Source: Sanderia malayensis (lineage: Eukaryota > Cnidaria > Scyphozoa > Semaeostomeae > Pelagiidae). From it: a stretch of DNA of 64,000 nucleotides. Under the pieces are notes generated by a model. The model was not told the origin of the DNA. It ran no database searches and worked only from the letters and a program-made list of their open reading frames with translations. Below, in pieces: positions 58,614 through 64,000 of this stretch. The translations under genes and the position numbers were made by a program. Position 1 is the stretch's first letter. Each line of letters starts with the position of its first letter. Location of the stretch: positions 868,001-932,000 of the forward strand of contig RQOL01000660.1 in assembly GCA_013076295.1 (NCBI GenBank). The letters are read 5' to 3'.

Positions 58614-58876
58614 TTGGCCAAGCGGCTTCTTTCATATGTCATCAAAATCGTGCTCACAAAAAGTGATCAAAAATGACCATCTACACGGATAGGGATGCTC
58701 ATTTCAGGTGCTAATTCGCTTAATCCCTTGAAGAATTTGAGCATGCCTGTTTTTTGCTCTCGTGTAGATGGGCCCTAAAATAAATATCCAAAGCATTAAT
58801 TGATATTGATATTTCACACCGACATGATAATTTTACGCGGGCTGACATAACACAAAAAGCGGCTTAACTTCAACTA

Positions 58877-59288
58877 CACGTTTTTTTTTATAAGAAACCT
58901 GGCTAAAGCTTCACCGGTGAAAGTTTCTTAATTTCAGGGCGTTTTTCGATACATTTTACTAGTAAAAGTTTCTTAAAAGTTTCTTAATTGGATGTTGGAA
59001 AAACGCACGCATAGGACCAAAAACCTCGGAAAAAAAGTGAAAAGTAAGGTTAGGCTGGAAGATCGATTTAATATAGTTGTATATCTAACATTAATCAATA
59101 AGCATCATATCTACTCCCTTGATATTGATATTACCATGCACAGTGGTTATCTTCCATATTTCAAACAAGAATAAAAAATTGAAAAGTTTCTTAGTGATTT
59201 TTCATTTACCAGTGAAAGTTTCTTAAATATTTCGGCCTTTCACCAGTGAGTTTCTTATAAAGTGGTTTCTTATAAAAAAAAAAACGTG
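58877..59288. mobile_element. TA-target MITE, CACGTTTTTTTTTATAAGAAACC ends
   Basis: TA lies on both sides (58875-58876 and 59289-59290). Ends are CACGTTTTTTTTTATAAGAAACC and its near-perfect inverse. The interior repeats the motif agtttctta several times and has a long AT-rich core. It abuts the kinase-like exon fragment. Confidence 0.75.
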
Positions 59289-59980
59289 TAACTTGCGAAA
59301 AAATACATAGGGGCAGAAAATGGAAAGCCGTGGATACAAAGCTTGTTCAGAAGCTTCCAGTACGAAAATCGATAAAAGATCCATTGGCTGATGTCGCAAA
59401 GTTTGACTGGTATGCTTTGAAAGACATGCGCCAAATTGGGCAAGGTTTTTTTGGTAGCGTAGACTATGCACGATATACCGTAAATCCTCGAATTGGCCCC
59501 CCCCCCCTCGAATAAGCCCCCACCCTAGGACTACAAATTGTTAATAAGCCCCCCCTCGAATAAGCCCCACCCCTAACATGCTGATATTTGCGTACAGCGA
59601 GTTCGAGACAATTTTGTTTTTCTAGCAGTTTTTTCACCAATATCTAAGCATTCTTCTGATTATCTGTGTATGCAAAATACTTCGCTGGAATAACTAAACC
59701 AATTTCCTGTTTCTTTTCCCAGTAACAACATCAAATTTTGTGCCATATTTCAGATAGCTTTATAAGCCCCCCCTCGAATAAGCCCCCCTCTGAAAATGTC
59801 AAAAATAAATCAGCTCCCAGGGGGCTAATTCGAGGATTTACGGTAATGATCCAAATACAAAAGAGACTATCGACGTCTTTGTTAAACGACCGATCAACGC
59901 AAGCGGTTACGAAAAATTACTAACCCTCCCCTACCCGGTCCCGATGAGAATGTCATCGTCTGCAAAGACGTCAGAGAATA
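59289..59980 (+). pseudogene. Protein-kinase exon fragment split by a MITE
   Basis: The frame upstream of the MITE reads KLVQKLPVRKSIKDPLADV, then WYALKDMRQIGQGFFGSV and DYARY. GQGFFGSV is a canonical glycine-rich ATP loop. Removing the MITE at 59478-59843 and one TA copy leaves the same frame open across the junction: it continues NDPNTKETIDVFVKRP, where VFVK is the expected beta-3 lysine strand. It goes on for about 40 residues to the next MITE at 59981. The exon was therefore coding before the insertion. Only the first part of a kinase N-lobe is present; no other catalytic motifs were found downstream. Kinase subfamily is not assignable. It may be a relic or an exon of a gene whose remaining exons are outside the window. 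Confidence 0.6.
59478..59843. mobile_element. TA-target MITE, CCGTAAATCCTCGAATT ends, inside the kinase exon
   Basis: TA lies on both sides (59476-59477 and 59844-59845). Terminal inverted repeats are about 23 bp (CCGTAAATCCTCGAATT-g/a-gcccc) with one mismatch. The interior has repeated cccccctcgaataagcc runs. It belongs to the same family as 21424-21744 and the decayed 18877-19252. Confidence 0.8.
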
Positions 59981-60367
59981 CAGGTTTTTTTTATAAGAAA
60001 CCTACATAGATCCAGACGTCCTAAAATTTAAGAAAGTTTTAGAACTACAAGGAAATATTTAAGAAATATTAGAAATTTCGGAAAAACGGTTTTCCTTTAC
60101 GGATTCAACAAATATCAACTACAGTAAGTATGTTTTATGTGCTAAGCATAACATTGTCGGCTCCACATGACGATTTTTCGCATTGACGATTTTTCTTTGT
60201 TATAATACTAATATTTTGCTACATCCACGTTTTTTCTTCATTTTCACTGCAAATTTTTTCATTAAATTATGAAATTTTTAAGAAACTTTTAGAACTAAAA
60301 TGTGGCTTAAAATTAAGAAACTTTTACCACTGGGCCTTGAGCCAGGTTTCTTATAAAAAAGAACGTG
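59981..60367. mobile_element. TA-target MITE, CAGGTTTTTTTTATAAGAAACC ends
   Basis: TA lies on both sides (59979-59980 and 60368-60369). The left end CAGGTTTTTTTTATAAGAAACC and the right end, in reverse, CACGTTCTTTTTTATAAGAAACC are inverted repeats. The interior has repeated taagaaactttta motifs. It terminates the kinase-like frame. Confidence 0.75.
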
Positions 60368-60377
60368 TACAGATATA

Positions 60378-60635
60378 GACAAACAGGGCAGATGATACAA
60401 ACAGGGCAGATGATACAAGCAGGGCAGATAATACAAACAGGGCAGATAATACAAACGGGGCAGATAATACAAACGGGGTAGATGATACAAACGGGGTAGA
60501 TGATACAAACAGGGCAGATAATACAAAAAGGGCAGATAATACAAACAGGGCAGATGATACAAACAGGGCAGATGATACAAACAGGGCAGATAATGCAAAC
60601 AGGGCAGATAATACAAGCAGGGCAGATAATACAAA
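60378..60635. repeat. 18-bp minisatellite, about 14 copies
   Basis: The unit is acaaacagggcagatgat, with variants cagataat and aacgggg. Because 18 is a multiple of three, one frame on each strand stays open through the whole array; those open frames are repeat artefacts. It begins immediately after the MITE at 59981-60367. Confidence 0.9.
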
Positions 60636-62446
60636 CGCCGATTGCTTAAAACATGCATTTTCATATGGGACTGACGTGTGTGCAAAGAAAATACCCCGCA
60701 ATGTAACTAAAGGGTCTTTTTGTGCATAAACAGAAATATTATATTATATTATGTATTATATTTGACAGGAAACAACTTAAAATTACCTCTTCAATTTGTA
60801 AGCTTTTTGGAGTTTATTCGTGATTTATACGTTATAGTTCAAAACTCATTCCAAAATAGGGGTTAAAAGATATAGAAGGACACAAACATGTATATTTTGC
60901 TACAATATATCAAATGTTTTCCAGATTCCCTTCCATCATTCCACATTCCATATTTTCCAGATGGCCCTGAATAGCCTATTTCTTGACCATTTACTTTTGC
61001 AATTTTACTTCTTGGGCATACAATTTCCTGGGTTCAATCTTCACGATTGAATCAAGCAAAATCAAAACAACATTTCAGACTATTCGACAGCCAGTTTGAG
61101 TTATTTCTTCGGAGATTGTTTGTTATTTTAGGTTTTTTCAACATACTTGAACATAGATATCTTACTGGCAATTTTTGCCTATACAGAATAAGCCCCCCTC
61201 AAATAAGCCCACACCCTAAAATATTGTTTGCGAAATGAGCCCCCTTGGGCTTAATCGAGTTAAGAAGCTACATGGTTTAATCCTTTTCTTGGTGAGAAGT
61301 AACGATTTGTTTGGAATAAAACGTATTCGAAATAGCTAGAGTCAACAGTAGTCTTGCAAAATTTTAGATTTAATTTACCTCAGCTTTAAACTCCGAAATT
61401 TATGATGCTACAGAGCGAAGCGCTTTCATGGCAAAATATAATGGAATTATTTTCGAGAAATAATCTTGGGCAGGGCTGCACACGAGTGGGCCCCCAATGT
61501 TTTTGGAGTTGGTCCAAAATTATATTTATAAGGAGGAAGTCAGAGATTCGACAGCAAATGTTTGGATAATTCAAAACTAAGTCGATTTGTTTCTGTATCC
61601 GAATCCATTTTGGTCCGAATCCAGATGATGTTTTGGGCAAAGGTTTGGCCTATGTAGCTATGTTCAGTCGGTCCAGAAAAGCCCACGTGCTTGTGTTCAA
61701 TTGCGACAACCTTTGCTGCAGCGAGACGATTTTGAAATATTTGAAAGAGGATTCGGTTTTTTATTCAATGCCAGAAACGCGAGAGCCTGAAAACGGTATA
61801 CTTTCCTTTTAAAAGGAGCACAGGAGTAGCTTTTGCTTTCTTGTCGTGGCCACAAGTCGATAAGAATGGATGTTTGCAAGTGGAGATAACATATTATGTT
61901 TTGCGAAATATGATAGGCCCTGAGGCACCACATACTACAGTATTATCATTTCCCGAGAGAGGATATCGAAGTATAGTAACCCAGGTCCAGAAAATACTGC
62001 AACAAATTGATGATGATGAATTTTTGCAAGGATAGCACAATGACTTTATCTCTAATGTTTCCAACCTCTCAATTGAAAATCAACCAAAAGCACTTTTCTT
62101 GGCTCGATGCAAATTTCCCATTGTTGCACAAAATGCGATCATTTCATCAAATATTACCCCATTTTCGTGTTTTATTAGGAGGTGTCAGCATTGTTTTTCC
62201 CTTCAAGTCCCATTTATGGTTGCATTTGATGATAACTCAAATATCAAGGCATGCTGAACCCTTCGTATTTATTTTTTGAGGTGCCCATTCCAACAATGTT
62301 AATGCTTAGTCCAAAACATTGCTTTTACTTCAAAGCAGCACTCACTTTAACAATGTTAACAGTTACTTCAATACATTCTTTACAACCGAATTTTTTAACG
62401 TTAAGGATGATATTTGAAGCATCGTAAAAGAACAACGAAAACTCAC

Positions 62447-62564
62447 CAATGAATCCGATATTCCACGTCGCACGATTGTCGCATTTGATGTCCCAAAGAA
62501 ATGGGCGTTTCTGGGCCCTTTTACACACTTCTGAACACAATGGTCTGAACTTGCAAACACTCAT
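62447..62564 (-). CDS. Possible first coding exon of an unknown gene
   Basis: The minus-strand frame from ATG 62564 encodes MSVCKFRPLCSEVCKRAQKR and ends NIGFIG at a consensus donor GTGAGT (phase 1). It is cysteine-rich at the start. No second exon was found to the left, and no family is recognised. It could equally be chance. Confidence 0.2.
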
Positions 62565-62819
62565 TGTTTATTTGTGCCCATATATGGCACGTGGGGAGAC
62601 GATGAGCAACATGAAAGACAATTGTTTCAGCATGCAAAAATAATCGTACGATTGAGACAACATTTCAACAAGGTGCGTGTGAGTTACCTGGAATCGTCGT
62701 TGCATCGTTGTGAGTTAATTACCCGTGTCTGGTCTGTTACCCCTCTATAGCAGGCGCTAAAAAAATCAACGCGGTCTGATTCTGGCGAATGGGGTTTCGT
62801 AAATCATTGCCAAACTCAA

Positions 62820-63525
62820 TACCATTTACTTTATACCATTTACTTTTATACCATTTACTACAATATCCTTTCCGAATAAGTAAGTATATGTGGACGAAGA
62901 TTCATTTTTTTATCAATTTCATGTTTTCTTTCATTAGAAGGAGACTACTGTTAATGGAAGCGAGGCTCTTTCGAGATTCGATTCGAACAGAGCCAGATGG
63001 AATTTTTTTGGTACATTGTCACTTTTATGGTTATAATTACCAATCCATTATCGTGTTGCTTGTGTATGAACTGTTATCTCAATTATAATTTAATAACCTG
63101 GTACTTAATGTTTATGGTTAAAATTTTGTGTTATTTGAAAATTGACGAATTGATTTTGAAAACTCTAAATTGCAAATTTTTTATATAAAAGATTAATAAT
63201 ATAATCACCGTTCGGAATCAATTTTATTTTTGTAATTGTATTCCCTTGAGCTGTGCTTTTAGGGTTCGTTATATAACGCTGATTTTTGTTAATTATATAT
63301 TGCTTTTAGAAAATCTATGTTTTATCACAGAATTAACAGCACATAATATGACATTCAATTTATTGCATAACTATAATATTATATCTCGTTGTGAGCAGTT
63401 AACAATTTTAGAGTTGGTTCCTTTATTCGGTCTTTATGTTTTTGTCTGCCAAGCTAACAACTTTTACATTGTCTACTACAACTTGATGAGTTCATTTGGG
63501 GAGGGGTTGTGGGGTACAGCTAATT
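62820..63525. repeat. Second copy of the segment at 39490-41290, without the Harbinger-like MITE
   Basis: The match continues straight through the point where 40402-41079 is inserted in the other copy: ttaattatatattgctttt then agaaaatctatgttttatcacag. This shows the pre-insertion state. The differences between copies are mainly substitutions and small indels. Confidence 0.8.
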
Positions 63526-64000
63526 AACAGTTCTTCAGCTGTATAGCATTTCCTATAATGTCTCATGGCATACAAAATAAGACGTTCCCTTCCTTGCGCG
63601 AAGCAGTGTGACTAGACCTGGCATATTATTGTGCTTTTAGCATAATTTTGGCCAAAAATTCCAATTTAGCATAAAAATCTAGCAAAATCTGAAGTCTTGC
63701 ATAATTCTGGCATATGTAATTTTCTGACTTTCCTTCCCTGTTCCCTTGAGCTGCGCGAAAACTTCGATTCGATCCGACGCGCACGGATATCCACCACGTG
63801 TGGGAACCAAGTCCAACCAAAAGAAGAAAGATTATTTTTGTCTGCTGACAAACAGATGGACAGCATCAGCAATGGCAAATGAAGATCACATTTCACGAAG
63901 GTAGGTCGAACTTGTGTCCTCAAATAACTTAATCACTATTTGTAACACCGTTTTTTAATGCAAGTAGGCCAATGGGGCCAACCGATGTGGCTCGGAGCGC

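Larger units (their letters stand above)
55831..58775. mobile_element. Apparently complete PIF/Harbinger transposon
   Basis: Terminal inverted repeats GGGCCCATCTACACGAGAGC are perfect over 20 bp (55831-55850 and 58756-58775). The flanking 3-bp duplication is TAA (55828-55830 and 58776-58778). Inside are the two genes of autonomous Harbinger elements, facing each other tail to tail: a Myb/SANT-like DNA-binding protein on plus and a DDE transposase on minus. Both frames are uninterrupted, so the copy may still be active. That cannot be judged from sequence alone. Confidence 0.88.
60636..64000. other. Right-hand region without a supportable gene
   Basis: This holds one arm of an inverted repeat shared with 55315-55540 (about 60808-60978), fragments of the ccccctcgaataagc MITE family (about 61190-61260), and the duplicate of the 39490-41290 segment (62820-63525). 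A possible small exon lies at 62447-62564. The last 450 bp show nothing recognisable. Confidence 0.5.

Noticed and set aside
60278..60701. Minus-strand frames rich in LPCLYHLPCLYY and SALFVLSALF
   Set aside because: Produced by translating the 18-bp minisatellite, whose unit length is a multiple of three.
61620..62035. Possible helicase tail (GLAYVAMFSRSR) and the following 64-codon frame
   Set aside because: A faint likeness to the AYVALSRVR end of PIF1-type helicases, but no other helicase motif, no splice support and no continuity between the pieces.

Overview
The window is AT-rich nuclear DNA from an animal. The genes have GT-AG introns, there is a Paired-class homeobox gene split at the conserved homeodomain 46/47 intron, and eukaryotic DNA transposons are abundant (IS3EU-like, P, hAT, PIF/Harbinger, piggyBac, TA-target MITEs), with one LINE fragment. 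Low gene density and the mix of Hint, DUF885 and THAP/P-element sequences suggest an early-branching invertebrate, perhaps a cnidarian. That is inference; no species can be named from the sequence alone.

Layout. 1-20.9 kb is almost gene-free. It holds the first two coding exons of a minus-strand PRD-like homeobox gene (5034-6179; the rest of the homeodomain was not found) plus scattered MITEs and hairpins. 20.9-39.4 kb holds two divergently transcribed paralogous genes for membrane-anchored DUF885 putative metallopeptidases. The minus gene has 4 exons (20885-30403) and the plus gene has 8 (32217-39439). Intron 1 of the minus gene carries a complete 5,279-bp transposon (23902-29180) with 285-bp terminal inverted repeats, a 6-bp target duplication, an IS3-like DDE transposase and a HECT ubiquitin-ligase gene.

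39.4-46.6 kb is a transposon graveyard. A Harbinger-like MITE has an empty paralogous site at 63.3 kb. A hAT MITE (TSD CCCTCGAG) was invaded by a P-type element (TSD GTTTTCAC) with THAP exons, and that element contains a LINE tail and a large foldback. 47.5-55.1 kb is a six-exon minus-strand gene for a 1,435-residue protein with an internal Hint (hedgehog/intein-type) domain and hydrophobic C-terminal helices; a broken piggyBac transposase sits in its first intron. 55.8-58.8 kb is an apparently complete PIF/Harbinger element with both of its genes. 58.9-60.6 kb contains a protein-kinase exon split by one MITE and bracketed by two others, followed by an 18-bp minisatellite. The rest to 64 kb has no gene I can support.

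The strongest observations are the IS3EU-like element with its HECT gene, the large Hint protein, the DUF885 pair with different intron content, the nested hAT/P insertion with both target duplications readable, and the MITE-split kinase exon.
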